Assembly (NCBI GenBank): GCA_964617825.1
Contig: CAZTWL010000007.1
Location: 1 to 64,000, forward strand
Length of the DNA: 64,000 bases
From: VSJD01 sp964617825
GTDB taxonomy: Bacteria > Verrucomicrobiota > Kiritimatiellia > JAAZAB01
Direction: 5' to 3'
How positions within the stretch are numbered: position 1 is the stretch's first letter; every line of letters begins with the position of its first letter. Below, piece after piece: positions 51,996 to 61,173 of this stretch. The position numbers and the translations under genes were made by a program. The notes beneath the pieces were generated by a model. It was not told the DNA's origin and made no database searches. It worked only from the letters and a program-made list of their open reading frames with translations.

Positions 51996-52231
51996 GAATA
52001 TATTTTTAACACGACATTCTTGACGATTCCTCGTATGTCTTCGTTCTTATGTCGCCGATTTTGTCTCAAAACATGCCGACAGTATCGCGCTTTCGATCTG
52101 TCCCCTCTGAAACAACCTGGCTCCGCTACAGGCCCCAGATGAATTACAGGCCCATTATATGGCGCTCCCCGTCTTATATTCCGGCAAAATCAGTTGATTT
52201 ATTCGAATAGCTGTCGAGGTCGGACTATCCG

Positions 52232-52551
52232 CCTTGGACGCTATGAAAAACTATCCGTCGTCAGCTATTTTCCGGCGTCGAAGGCGACAGGTTCCGTGTC
52301 AAATTTTGGGCGAAAGGAAGCGGCAAGATTAATTTGAAACTTTTCCAGTATGATCGGGCAACTGGCGGCGAGGCAAAGTATATCGGCGCCGATAACGTCG
52401 CCGCGTTCGAGCTGACCCTGGTATGGATACAATGCGAAGGTGACTGTGCTGTAGTCCGTGAATCAATTCAAACAGCGGGCCTGCTTTTGACGGCGAGGAC
52501 ATGCTGATTGTCGACAAGGTGGCGATGTGTAAAGGACCACGCGATGAATAG
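52232..52551 (+). pseudogene. C-terminal remnant of a DUF4838-type gene
   Basis: Pieces of the terminal jelly-roll module appear in different frames: VVSYFPA, then FRVKFWAKGSGKINLKLFQY and YIGADNVAAFELT, then GEDMLIVDKVAM ending at TAG 52549-52551. They line up with the ends of the proteins at 47161 and 31374 (FWAKGTGK, YIGSDNLSSIDLT, VIIDDVAV). At least two frameshifts are needed and the first 800 or so codons are gone. It ends nine bases before family X gene 52561, the normal place for a DUF4838 partner. Confidence 0.85.
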
Positions 52552-52560
52552 GGAGTCGAT

Positions 52561-54672
52561 ATGAAGAAGATTGTTGTGCTGGTCGTATTGCGGGTCATGA
52601 TGGGCTTATCCACTCTTATGTGCGCCGAAGCAGCCGAAGAGGGGTTGATCTATGACGTGAAAAACGCGTTGCTTGCCGGCGTGGAAGCGACGGCGGAAGA
52701 GCCGACGGGGCTATGTATGAAAGGAGTCGACCGGAAGAATTGGGGATCGATCGTGTTTCCCGACAATGGCGTCCGCGAGCTGGAGGTCAGCGGTGTCTTC
52801 AATATCGAACAAGCCGGAGATTGGTTTGACTGGTATCCTGGCGGCTATTTTCCAATGCGGTTTCGCTACTGCACGGAAGAAGCCGGATATGATTTTGGGG
52901 TCATATTAAGACATCAGAATCGCGGGGTTTTTTACCGGGTAATGTTCAGCGCCAAGTTCAATGAAGTGGCGCTTTGGAAAGAGGGCGAGCCGGGCGTCAA
53001 GCCTGAGACGCCGTTGATTCCCTCGGGCTTGTACGCTGTCGTGGAGCCGCATGAGATTAAAACGAGGCGGAACTATGTTTTTTCAGTTAAAGCAATCGGA
53101 TCCCGTCTGCAGGTCAAGCTGGACAATAAGCTGTTGCTGGATTATGCCGATCCGGTTCTGCCTCTGGAACAGGGCGGATGGGGATTTGGAGTTTTCCGTG
53201 GCGCGTGCGTTAGGATAAACGACTTGCGCTTGAACAAGGCGCGGCTCGAACCATCGGCCGCCGCCAGGAAGAGGCCGCAATTCAAGGTCATCCAATGGCA
53301 TGACCTTGATGACTATGTGATTTTCGATGGTACCGAGCCGGTCGCGCGTCTACGCTATCCTGCCAAGGTAAGAGTGCCCTGGCTCATGGACATCAAATTA
53401 AAGCCGGGTTATCGGGCGTTGATGTCCATGACGCATGTGTTTGAAAACATTCACCGGGAAAGCCGCTTGGAGAGCGTTCCGAAAGCGGCAGCGGATGGCA
53501 CGTCGGTCAGCTATACATTCGGTCTTTCCAATCAAAATGTCGTTGGACGCGGGACCGTGACCGTATCTTACGATACAGGACGGGATACGTATTGTTACAC
53601 GGTCGATAAGTCTACGACCTTTAAGAAAGCCGGCAACGAATACTTGTATTATGGCGGCCTGTATTTTGCCAACACCTACTATTATAATTCCATGCCGACA
53701 GCCGATGAATCGCTACCCATTGACCGACATTGTCTTTACACGGCCGCCTCGCCCTACCGGATGGCGTTGGTCAAGGGCGCGAACGGCATACCTTACCGCC
53801 TGCCTATTCAGCATTTTTATCAATCTTGGCAGAAACTGGAATATGGGGAACTTCCCAACTATTGCCATTGGTGGGACGCTGCCGGCGGTCTGGCGACGAA
53901 TATGTATTTTGTGCGGTATCCAGCGCCGGTCGTCTGTCCGGCAGTTGAAATCGTTTCCGTTGGGCCGCAAGGCAGACCAAGCGAAAAACCTATGTTGACG
54001 CCCTGTTGCATGTATTGGGACATGCATTTTTCCTATATTCCCCACAAAAACGGCCAGATAGTGACGAATCTGAATGTCGGCGACACCTATTGCGATATAT
54101 TCAGGGTTGTCGGCTACCCGAGGGCCGCGGCCAATAAACTGTTCGAGAAATCCAGGTTGGCGCCGTTCCTGAACGAGAAAATGGAATGCCCCTGGTACGT
54201 GCTTGGGGTCAATAGCTTTGCCAAGGGCGGCAACGTGGAGCAGACCGCAGGCGGTCGTGAAATCTGGATGTGCAAGAACGGCGTGATCTGGGATAAAACC
54301 GTAGGTCGTGGCGATAACTTCTCTTTGCGATTCGAGAATGACGCCGCAGTCAATGAGGACCTTATAGGATATAATGACGATGGCGTGAGTTGCGAGAAAT
54401 GGGAGATGGCGGCCTGGGTAAAGGCCGAACATTGGGAGGGCGATGGGGTTCGGATCGGTATCCGCGGCCTTAATTCCCGGGATCGCTGGGATGTTAGCGA
54501 ATATTTTCCGATCAAAACCGGCGAGTGGCAAAAGGTGACTTATTCCGGGCCTTATCCAATGCCATGGCCAAAACTAGCGGATGATAGCATAAGCCTGTTG
54601 TATTTCGTCATTCAAACCAAGGGGAAAGGCGTGTGCTGGGTGGATGACGTTGAGTTTAAGAAGCTGAAGTAA
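52561..54672 (+). CDS. Family X exported protein, subgroup I (uncharacterised)
   Basis: A 703-residue protein with a signal peptide (VLVVLRVMMGLSTLMCAEA). The N-terminal beta-sandwich has NWGSIVFPDNGVRELEVSG, DFGVILRHQNRGVFYRVMFS and LQVKLDNKLLLDYADPVLP. The middle has WLMDIKLKPGYR and CCMYWDMHF near residue 482. The C-terminal jelly roll has AAWVKAEHWEGDGVRIGIRG and GVCWVDDVEF. The closest paralog is 34341. Its DUF4838 partner upstream and the beta-helix gene downstream have both decayed, yet this gene remains open with no visible defect. GGGAG lies eight bases upstream of the ATG. Function unknown. Confidence 0.82.
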   Translation: MKKIVVLVVLRVMMGLSTLMCAEAAEEGLIYDVKNALLAGVEATAEEPTGLCMKGVDRKNWGSIVFPDNGVRELEVSGVFNIEQAGDWFDWYPGGYFPMRFRYCTEEAGYDFGVILRHQNRGVFYRVMFSAKFNEVALWKEGEPGVKPETPLIPSGLYAVVEPHEIKTRRNYVFSVKAIGSRLQVKLDNKLLLDYADPVLPLEQGGWGFGVFRGACVRINDLRLNKARLEPSAAARKRPQFKVIQWHDLDDYVIFDGTEPVARLRYPAKVRVPWLMDIKLKPGYRALMSMTHVFENIHRESRLESVPKAAADGTSVSYTFGLSNQNVVGRGTVTVSYDTGRDTYCYTVDKSTTFKKAGNEYLYYGGLYFANTYYYNSMPTADESLPIDRHCLYTAASPYRMALVKGANGIPYRLPIQHFYQSWQKLEYGELPNYCHWWDAAGGLATNMYFVRYPAPVVCPAVEIVSVGPQGRPSEKPMLTPCCMYWDMHFSYIPHKNGQIVTNLNVGDTYCDIFRVVGYPRAAANKLFEKSRLAPFLNEKMECPWYVLGVNSFAKGGNVEQTAGGREIWMCKNGVIWDKTVGRGDNFSLRFENDAAVNEDLIGYNDDGVSCEKWEMAAWVKAEHWEGDGVRIGIRGLNSRDRWDVSEYFPIKTGEWQKVTYSGPYPMPWPKLADDSISLLYFVIQTKGKGVCWVDDVEFKKLK

Positions 54673-54675
54673 AAG

Positions 54676-54991
54676 ATGGCATCTGAAAACAATGGCGTGT
54701 TTTACGGCTGCGCTTTTACAAACGCGGTCGCCTATTACTGCTCGACGACAAACGCATATGTTATCGTCGGCTACAGAGGCAATACGACCAACGATCCCGG
54801 GTTTACGAGTTTCACGGGGGAAAATTACCGTTTCAACCGCACTTCGCCGTGTTTTATATTCCGGAAGCAGCCAATACTGGATGACGAATTCACCGGACTT
54901 GGATGGCCGCGCGCGCATTTTGTGCGGCCGCGTGGACATGGGCGCGTACGAGTTGTTTATCCCTAGCGGCACAATGTTCAGGTTCAGATAA
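54676..54991 (+). pseudogene. C-terminal remnant of a beta-helix protein gene
   Basis: The remnant reads GNTTNDPGFTSFTGENYRFNR, TSPCF, then after a one-base frameshift DLDGRARILCGRVDMGAYE and FIPSGTMFRFR. It matches the last 75 residues of the beta-helix protein at 36584 (GNTTNDPSFLNYAEGNYRFNR ... DLDGHARILHGRADIGAFE ... FIPSGTMFRVR). Only the final quarter survives. It starts three bases after a subgroup I family X gene, the same neighbour as the intact gene has. Confidence 0.88.
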
Positions 54992-55149
54992 ATGCCCTGG
55001 CTTGCCCCGCTCGCAGATGGGCCGTGAAAGATTAGTCCAGCCTCTTTTCTGTAAACAAGCGGATATCCTGACGCCCCTTTCGATGGACGGGAACATCTCG
55101 CGCTATCAGCCGCAATACGATTGCATTTTTAAATGCCGGCTCGACCGGG

Positions 55150-55164
55150 TCGGTTTATAACCGA
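55150..55164 (+). promoter_or_regulatory. Palindrome upstream of the LacI-family gene, candidate operator
   Basis: TCGGTT-tat-AACCGA is a perfect 6-base inverted repeat 63 bases before the LacI-family start, a usual place for an autoregulatory operator. It is followed by ACTTTTT, so a weak terminator is the alternative reading. A second palindrome, GCATTT-tt-AAATGC, lies at 55123-55136. Confidence 0.28.
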
Positions 55165-55227
55165 ACTTTTTCCTTGCCAAAGGATCGGACTGTACGCAAC
55201 ATTTGCAAAAAGCAGGTACTGTTGTAA

Positions 55228-56292
55228 ATGAATAAAATCAAACATGTTCCAGGTCGTGCGACGGTGAAAGATGTTGCGCGGAAGGCCGGAGTCAGCACGC
55301 AAACTGTTTCGCGCGTGATAAACAAACGCCCGTATGTCAGCGAGCAGGTTGCCCAAAAAGTATGGCAAAGCATCGAAGCCTTGAAATATTCCCCCCAGGA
55401 ATCTGCCCGTTGCCTGGTTGGTTTGAGAAACAGGACCGGACTTCGGACGGGCAATATCGGGTTTATCCTCTATCCGACCTATAACAAATATTCCCACCCG
55501 GTTCCTTCGGAATTGATGGAAGAACTTGATAAGATTCTGCACGAAAACAATATGCACTGTTGTTTTCATTTGACCTTGAAAGAGTTGGAGGATGAGCGCC
55601 TGTTCCGAAAAATGATCAATCCCTCTCTGATCGATGGTTGTATTGCGGTTGGGCTGACCAATCAGAATAAGGAACAGATAAACCGGATAAGGCAATATGT
55701 GAAGCCCATGGTGTTGCTGGGCGTCATTGATGAAGATTACGTCACTTGCATTTGGCCGGATGGCCTGCAAAGCGGATACCTGGCGACCAGACATTGCCTG
55801 CAACACGGTCATCGGCAGATTGCCTGTATTACGGGTTATAAAGAGTATAGCAGTTCCAATGCGCGATTCATGGGGTACTGCCAGGCGCTGAGCGAAGCCG
55901 GCATTCCGTTTAATCCGGAATTGGTTAGGGAGGGAAAATATGTTTTTGAGGCCACCCGGCTGGCTGTTCGCGAATTGTTGAAATCGAAACCCGCCCCCAC
56001 CGCCATTTTCACCGTTTCCGACCCGATGGCGATAAGCGCCTACTATGCAATCATGGAGACGGGCCTGCGCATTCCCGATGACATTTCGATTGTCAGCGTC
56101 GATAATACAAAGGCGGCGATCGATCTGTTCCCTCCCTTGACGACTGTGGGCGCCGACCGGCACGAACTGGTTCGTACCGCAGTTAGCGCCTTGCTCGAAG
56201 AAATCCAGGGCAAGCGCAATCCCGGGGATAAAATCCTTATGCCGGTTAAAGTGTTTGAACGAAATTCATGCGCCGACTATCGGGCAGGATGA
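55228..56292 (+). CDS. LacI-family transcriptional regulator
   Basis: A 354-residue regulator with a classic LacI N-terminus at residues 9-55: ATVKDVARKAGVSTQTVSRVIN, then RPYVSEQVAQKVWQSIEALKY. The sugar-binding domain follows (GNIGFILYPTYNKYSH, HRQIACITGYKEYSSSNARFMGY, PDDISIVSVDNTKAAIDLFPPLTTV). It lies 16 bases before family X gene 56309 on the same strand and so probably controls the family X / DUF4838 pair at 56309-60142. The ligand is unknown. Confidence 0.93.
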   Translation: MNKIKHVPGRATVKDVARKAGVSTQTVSRVINKRPYVSEQVAQKVWQSIEALKYSPQESARCLVGLRNRTGLRTGNIGFILYPTYNKYSHPVPSELMEELDKILHENNMHCCFHLTLKELEDERLFRKMINPSLIDGCIAVGLTNQNKEQINRIRQYVKPMVLLGVIDEDYVTCIWPDGLQSGYLATRHCLQHGHRQIACITGYKEYSSSNARFMGYCQALSEAGIPFNPELVREGKYVFEATRLAVRELLKSKPAPTAIFTVSDPMAISAYYAIMETGLRIPDDISIVSVDNTKAAIDLFPPLTTVGADRHELVRTAVSALLEEIQGKRNPGDKILMPVKVFERNSCADYRAG

Positions 56293-56308
56293 TAAGGAGG
56301 AAAACGAC

Positions 56309-58375
56309 GTGAAAAAAATGACAGAAATATTATGTGGCGCAGCGTTTATGCTTTTATCGGCAAGCCCGGTGGCGTTTGCCGGCAAAGAGGATGCTGCTGC
56401 CATTCCAACCGGAATCAAGTTTGCGGAACGGAACGGTCCAAGCATGGTTTTAGACGGGGCGAAAACCAATTCGTGGGGGTATTTGACATATCCGGCCGAC
56501 AGTATGCCGGATATTGAAATCAAGGGGAGATTCAAAATTATATATCCGGCCAAGACTTATAATCCTCCGCTAGTTTATTGGCCGTTGAATTTCCATTATC
56601 TGGCGGATGAGCCGGGATATGATTTTGGCATCATCGTGCGGGACCAGAATAAGGGGGCGTTTTACCGGATCCAGTTCAGCGCCAAATGGGACGAAGTGTC
56701 GTTATGGAAGGAAGGCGAGCCGGGCACCGCCCCCGAGGCCCCGTCCATTCCGTCGGGTTTCTTTGCAGCGGTGAAGGCGAAAGCTGGAATCAACATAAGC
56801 AATAGCTATGCGTTCTCGGTCAAGGCGATTGGGAATAAAATTGAGCTGGCCTTGAATGGCAAGCAGGTTTTGAGCTACGAAGACAGGCTTTTGCCCATCG
56901 AAAAAGGGGGCTGGGGCTTGGGCGTGTTTAATGAAGCGCGCGTTCAGGTAAGTGATTTGGAATCCGGCAAGGCGGAGGGAACAATAGCGCCGACGGTTAG
57001 AAAACGCCCCAATTTTCGTTTGGCAAACTGGCACGGGGATAATGTCGTGTTTGACGGCGATGAGCCGATTGCACGGATGACGCAAGGGACCGCGGCCTGG
57101 ATGAACGATGTCAAGTTCAAGCCCGGCTATCGGGCGCAGCTTGCCTGGCCGTTTATCTTCGACCGAAGATTTCGCGCCAGCGTCTGGGATGGGGTGCGTT
57201 GCACGAACGATACCGTCGTGGGTGCGGTTGCATCTTTCGGCAAGGAGAACGAGCATCTTTCCGGAAAGGGGTCGATGGTTCTACGCTACGATTCCGGGAA
57301 GGACATCTATTTTTACGACGTGGATATGACCACGACCTTGAAGACGGATAACAGTGTGTCCCATATTTACGATCGCGATGTCGTCTATTATGCCAATACC
57401 TACACCTATAATCCCATGCCGACCACGGAAGAGTCGATCAAGATAAATTTCGAGAACTGGGCCTCGGCGGCGTCGCCATATCGGCTGGCGCTGGTGAAAG
57501 GCTCGGATGGCAAGGCCTACCGTTGGCCGATTCATCATTTTTACTGGTCCTTTGTACGGCCTGAGCATTATAAGACCGGAGGATTTCGTGAAAATTGGGG
57601 AGGTATGGGGCTTGCCAAGGACAGCTATTTTATCATGTATCCGGAAAAAGTAATTTGTCCCGCAGTCAAGATAATCGCGCTGGGGGATGGCGATTACGAA
57701 AGTATCTATGACTCGTGTTGTTCGTATTGGGATATGCACTTTTGGTTCACACCGGTTCGGAACGGCGTGAAAGTTACCCAGCTCAAAGCGGGCGAGACCT
57801 ATCGTGCGCGTTTCAGGATATCGGGTTATCCGGCCGCGGAAGCGGATAAGCTGATGGCGGCATCCAAGCTGGTTCCGTGTCTCGATCCGATGGCGGAACG
57901 TCCCTATTATGTCAATGGCGTGAACAAGTTCGACAAGGGCGGGGATGCCGAAATAACGGCCGGCCGCCTCATCTGGGAAGGCAGCGGAAAGTGGGATAAA
58001 TCCACGGGGCGCAGCGATGCGCATTCCATGCGGATGGAAAACAACGCGCGTTTGAATGTTTATATCGGATATAACGGTTCTTCCGCGGCAGCTGCGAAGG
58101 CGGAGTTGACGATGTGGATTAAAACGGACCGGCCCTGGGAGGGCGCCGGCGTACGCCTGGGCATCGAAGGTCGGGGCGTTTTTGGAGGCGCCGATCGGCA
58201 ATGGGGGGAATACGTTGTGCCGCAATTCGGGGAATGGCAGCAGGTAAAATATACGGTTCCATTCCCTACCAAAGGTTTGGTATGTGTCTACATAGAAACA
58301 AGCGGCAAAGGCGAATGCTGGGTGGATGACTTTGAGTTCAAGAAACGTGAGCTGCCGGCAAGTGAAGTCGAATAG
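56309..58375 (+). CDS. Family X exported protein, subgroup II (uncharacterised)
   Basis: A 688-residue protein. The GTG at 56309 is favoured by AAGGAGG eight bases upstream and by the signal peptide that follows it (EILCGAAFMLLSASPVAFA); the frame opens at 56255 within the regulator. Domains match 42588: DFGIIVRDQNKGAFYRIQFS and KIELALNGKQVLSYEDRLLP, then WMNDVKFKPGYR, CCSYWDMHF near residue 472, and a jelly roll with MWIKTDRPWEGAGVRLGIEG and GECWVDDFEF. Here the DUF4838 gene follows instead of preceding. Function unknown. Confidence 0.83.
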   Translation: MKKMTEILCGAAFMLLSASPVAFAGKEDAAAIPTGIKFAERNGPSMVLDGAKTNSWGYLTYPADSMPDIEIKGRFKIIYPAKTYNPPLVYWPLNFHYLADEPGYDFGIIVRDQNKGAFYRIQFSAKWDEVSLWKEGEPGTAPEAPSIPSGFFAAVKAKAGINISNSYAFSVKAIGNKIELALNGKQVLSYEDRLLPIEKGGWGLGVFNEARVQVSDLESGKAEGTIAPTVRKRPNFRLANWHGDNVVFDGDEPIARMTQGTAAWMNDVKFKPGYRAQLAWPFIFDRRFRASVWDGVRCTNDTVVGAVASFGKENEHLSGKGSMVLRYDSGKDIYFYDVDMTTTLKTDNSVSHIYDRDVVYYANTYTYNPMPTTEESIKINFENWASAASPYRLALVKGSDGKAYRWPIHHFYWSFVRPEHYKTGGFRENWGGMGLAKDSYFIMYPEKVICPAVKIIALGDGDYESIYDSCCSYWDMHFWFTPVRNGVKVTQLKAGETYRARFRISGYPAAEADKLMAASKLVPCLDPMAERPYYVNGVNKFDKGGDAEITAGRLIWEGSGKWDKSTGRSDAHSMRMENNARLNVYIGYNGSSAAAAKAELTMWIKTDRPWEGAGVRLGIEGRGVFGGADRQWGEYVVPQFGEWQQVKYTVPFPTKGLVCVYIETSGKGECWVDDFEFKKRELPASEVE

Positions 58376-58459
58376 CGAGCCGGGACACGGTCAAGGCGGA
58401 CAATCCGCAAATTCCAATCGCTCCGTTAAAAATAATGACAAAAGGGAGTAGTGTGACTT

Positions 58460-60142
58460 ATGCGCATTGTATTGGCCGAAAATAAACGCGCCCGAGTTGA
58501 TATTGTCATTTCCCCGTCGGCTGACCGGGTTGTCCGGTTTGCGGCAAGCGAAATGCGGACTTACTTGAATAAAATCAGCGGGGCCGATTTCCGCGTGATC
58601 GAGAAAGATAATTCGTCGGCTTCTTCCCGGGCGGCCATATGCATTACGGCGGATTCCGCCGCCGGCGGCAAAGCGGCGGATGCTTTTGCCATCGAAACCA
58701 AGGCTGGCCAGGTATTGATTCGAGGCGACAAGGGGCGGAGCGCTCTCTACGGCGTCTATGCGTTCCTGGAAAGCCTCGGATGCCGCTTTGTTGAGCCCGG
58801 CCGGGAAACGATTCCTTCGGCGCGCACGCTTGTCACCGCGGCCATCAACCGGAAATGCGCGGCGGCTTTTGCCCGGCGCAATATTTTCCGCATCCAGATT
58901 TTCGGGTCAAAAACCGCCGAGTATGACGGCCTGGAGCCGGCTAATCATTTTCCCCAGATCGATTGGATGGCGAAACGACGGCTCAATCATTATGTGTTTT
59001 ACGTCGATTATTATCGCTACGATCTCTGGATGAAATATAAACATCTTGTGCTGGATGCCCTGCTGGATCGCGGCTTCGACATTGAAGTGACTCATCACTC
59101 CATTCACTATTTTTGCCCGCCTGATGAAAATCATGACTACGGCAATTATGGTCCGGCGACTTACCGGCGCACAAATCCGGGCTGGTATATTGGGGAACAA
59201 ACCAGGATCGAAAAGCCGGCGGTGCAGAATTTGATCAGGGACCGATACCTGGAATATTTGCGGAAGAATCCGGAATTGAGCATGGTGGGACTCTGGCCCG
59301 ACGATACGTCAATGAATTCTTCGTATCGGGGCTTGAGTCCGACGGATGGCTATATGCGGTTTTGGAATAACATGGCCAAGGCCCTGGCGGCGGAATTTCC
59401 GCAAAAACTTCTGAGCATTCTGGCGTATTGGGAGTTGCTTAAGCCGCCGCAAAAGGTTGTTCCGGCATCCAACCTGCATTGCTGGTTTTGCCCGATCGAC
59501 GCCAACTACATGTACCCGGTGGCGGATAATAAATTAAGCCGGAAAAACTTCCGGACAACGGGCACCCTGGAGACCAACAGCAAGTATCTCGAGTTGCTGA
59601 AGCCGTGGATTCGAAAAATGCCGCCCGGGCGGGTCTCCTGTTTCGAATATTATGGCTGGCAGGGACCGCTGACGCCGCTAGCCGGCAAAATGAAACAGGA
59701 TCTGAGTCTTTATCGGGATTTAAAATTAGGTGGGGTCTACGGCTGGTCCGGCTTCACCTTGAATCTGATGGGTGCGGATTGCCGGTGGGCGCGGGATTTG
59801 TACGTGTTTTCGAATCTGCTGTGGAATCCGGACCAAAACATCTCTGCGCTGGAAACCGAGTGGGCTCAGGGGGTCTTTGGCAAAGCGGCTCCGGATATTC
59901 TGGATTTTTACAGCACCTTGAAACAGGCGCATGATAAAGAGACCCGCAAAGGACTGCTGACCAGGGCGGCCTGGGTTTCGCTGGACTTGCTGCACCGCCT
60001 TCAAAAGATCCTTGCCGCTGCCAGGCGCAAGGCCGATGCACCCGAAGCCCGGGGCAGGGTCGACCTTCTCGAGCGCGTTGCCTGCCAGGGTTGCACGGAA
60101 AAAGTTTTCCGCCATGCGAGCGACTGGAACAAATTCCTCTAG
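58460..60142 (+). CDS. Short DUF4838-type protein lacking the cysteine motif
   Basis: A 560-residue protein with no signal peptide. The glucuronidase-like N-domain is clear (RVVRFAASEMRTYLNKISGADF; SALYGVYAFLESLGCRFVEPG), followed by a barrel (IDWMAKRRLNHYVFYVDYYR, LSMVGLWPDDTSMNSS). The CxCxxC motif found at this point in the other DUF4838 proteins is replaced by an Asp-Asp segment (WPDDTSMN). It has no CBM9 or jelly-roll modules. AGGGAG eleven bases upstream supports the ATG. It follows family X gene 56309 by 84 bases. Probably a cytoplasmic relative; its activity may differ from that of the others. Confidence 0.8.
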   Translation: MRIVLAENKRARVDIVISPSADRVVRFAASEMRTYLNKISGADFRVIEKDNSSASSRAAICITADSAAGGKAADAFAIETKAGQVLIRGDKGRSALYGVYAFLESLGCRFVEPGRETIPSARTLVTAAINRKCAAAFARRNIFRIQIFGSKTAEYDGLEPANHFPQIDWMAKRRLNHYVFYVDYYRYDLWMKYKHLVLDALLDRGFDIEVTHHSIHYFCPPDENHDYGNYGPATYRRTNPGWYIGEQTRIEKPAVQNLIRDRYLEYLRKNPELSMVGLWPDDTSMNSSYRGLSPTDGYMRFWNNMAKALAAEFPQKLLSILAYWELLKPPQKVVPASNLHCWFCPIDANYMYPVADNKLSRKNFRTTGTLETNSKYLELLKPWIRKMPPGRVSCFEYYGWQGPLTPLAGKMKQDLSLYRDLKLGGVYGWSGFTLNLMGADCRWARDLYVFSNLLWNPDQNISALETEWAQGVFGKAAPDILDFYSTLKQAHDKETRKGLLTRAAWVSLDLLHRLQKILAAARRKADAPEARGRVDLLERVACQGCTEKVFRHASDWNKFL

Positions 60143-60336
60143 CGTCCGGATGGATCACAATCAGAAAACCAGCCAGGGTTTGCACGCATTACGCAATCTC
60201 GCGCTAAACCAGGAAGAGCCTTGAATTCAGGGCGTTTTATCGGCATCCAATATTTTCGACCGCTCTTCCGCCGGGCTCCGCCAAAGCGCCTTGGACGGGC
60301 AGGCGGCGTCATCCCGGTTACCGGCGGCCCTTGTCT

Positions 60337-61173
60337 TCACCCTGGCAATTGCTTGAGCGTTTCCATGAGATATTTCCGGCTTTCGGCTATGGCGGCATCG
60401 GAGTCGTATTTGGCGCCGAAATATTCCAGGTTAACATAACCGCTGTAGTTGGCTTGTTGCAAGGCCCGCAAGATCCCGGTGTGGTCAACCAAGCCGCGCC
60501 CAATGGGCGCCATCACGTATTTTTTCTTGTCGGCGGCCGTTACGGCGTTGATTCCGTCAATGGTGAGTTCCCAGTCTTTAAAATGGACATGCACAATGTG
60601 TTCTTTCGAGCGGAGAAATCCGTCCAGTGCATCTTCGCCGCCAACCCATACGTTGCCGCTGTCGTAGGTCACGCGCAAGCCCGGTGCGGCCCGGACCGCC
60701 TCGTTAACGTCCTCCGAAATCCGGAACGGCGCCCGCTGATTGCCATAATGCTCTACGGTCAAGGTCAGCCTGAAAGAAGCCGCGATCTTGACGGCTTCAA
60801 CAAGCCCGGCGATGGCGTGCCGGCGGCTTTCCTGGCTGGTAAACTGTTGCTTGCCGCTCATGGGCAGCATGATTTTGTCCGTGCCGAGAATGGCGGCCGT
60901 CTCGGCCGACTTTTTAACCCCTTCCAGTCCGGCGTGCCGTTCGCCGGCTGTGGGGAAATTGATATCCACGGTCATGGGGGTGAAGCAAACCGCGGGAAAA
61001 CCGCAGTCGTCGGCAATGCGGCGGACGTCTTTCGGGTTGACCCCGCAGGTGTCAAGCCAGTCAATGCCGTCCAACTCCAGTTTTTTCGCGCGCTGGCATT
61101 GGTGAAGAACAGCCTTTTCTTTACCCCAGTCGGGACTGCTTTGAGGAACATGAGCCATTAATGCGAATTTCAT
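60337..61173 (-). CDS. Sugar phosphate isomerase/epimerase-like TIM barrel
   Basis: A 278-residue barrel of the xylose-isomerase-like superfamily. Probable metal ligands are the Glu of LTVEHYGN, the Asp of VTYDSGNVW, the His of VHVHFKDW and the Glu of YVNLEYFG. The reading frame stays open far upstream to 62169, but the ATG at 61173 (MKFALMAHVP) is the natural start of this fold. It is on the same strand as the AraC gene, 146 bases downstream of it, and convergent with the short DUF4838 gene. The 194-base gap at 60143-60336 shows no clear terminator. Confidence 0.88.
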   Translation of the reverse strand: MKFALMAHVPQSSPDWGKEKAVLHQCQRAKKLELDGIDWLDTCGVNPKDVRRIADDCGFPAVCFTPMTVDINFPTAGERHAGLEGVKKSAETAAILGTDKIMLPMSGKQQFTSQESRRHAIAGLVEAVKIAASFRLTLTVEHYGNQRAPFRISEDVNEAVRAAPGLRVTYDSGNVWVGGEDALDGFLRSKEHIVHVHFKDWELTIDGINAVTAADKKKYVMAPIGRGLVDHTGILRALQQANYSGYVNLEYFGAKYDSDAAIAESRKYLMETLKQLPG

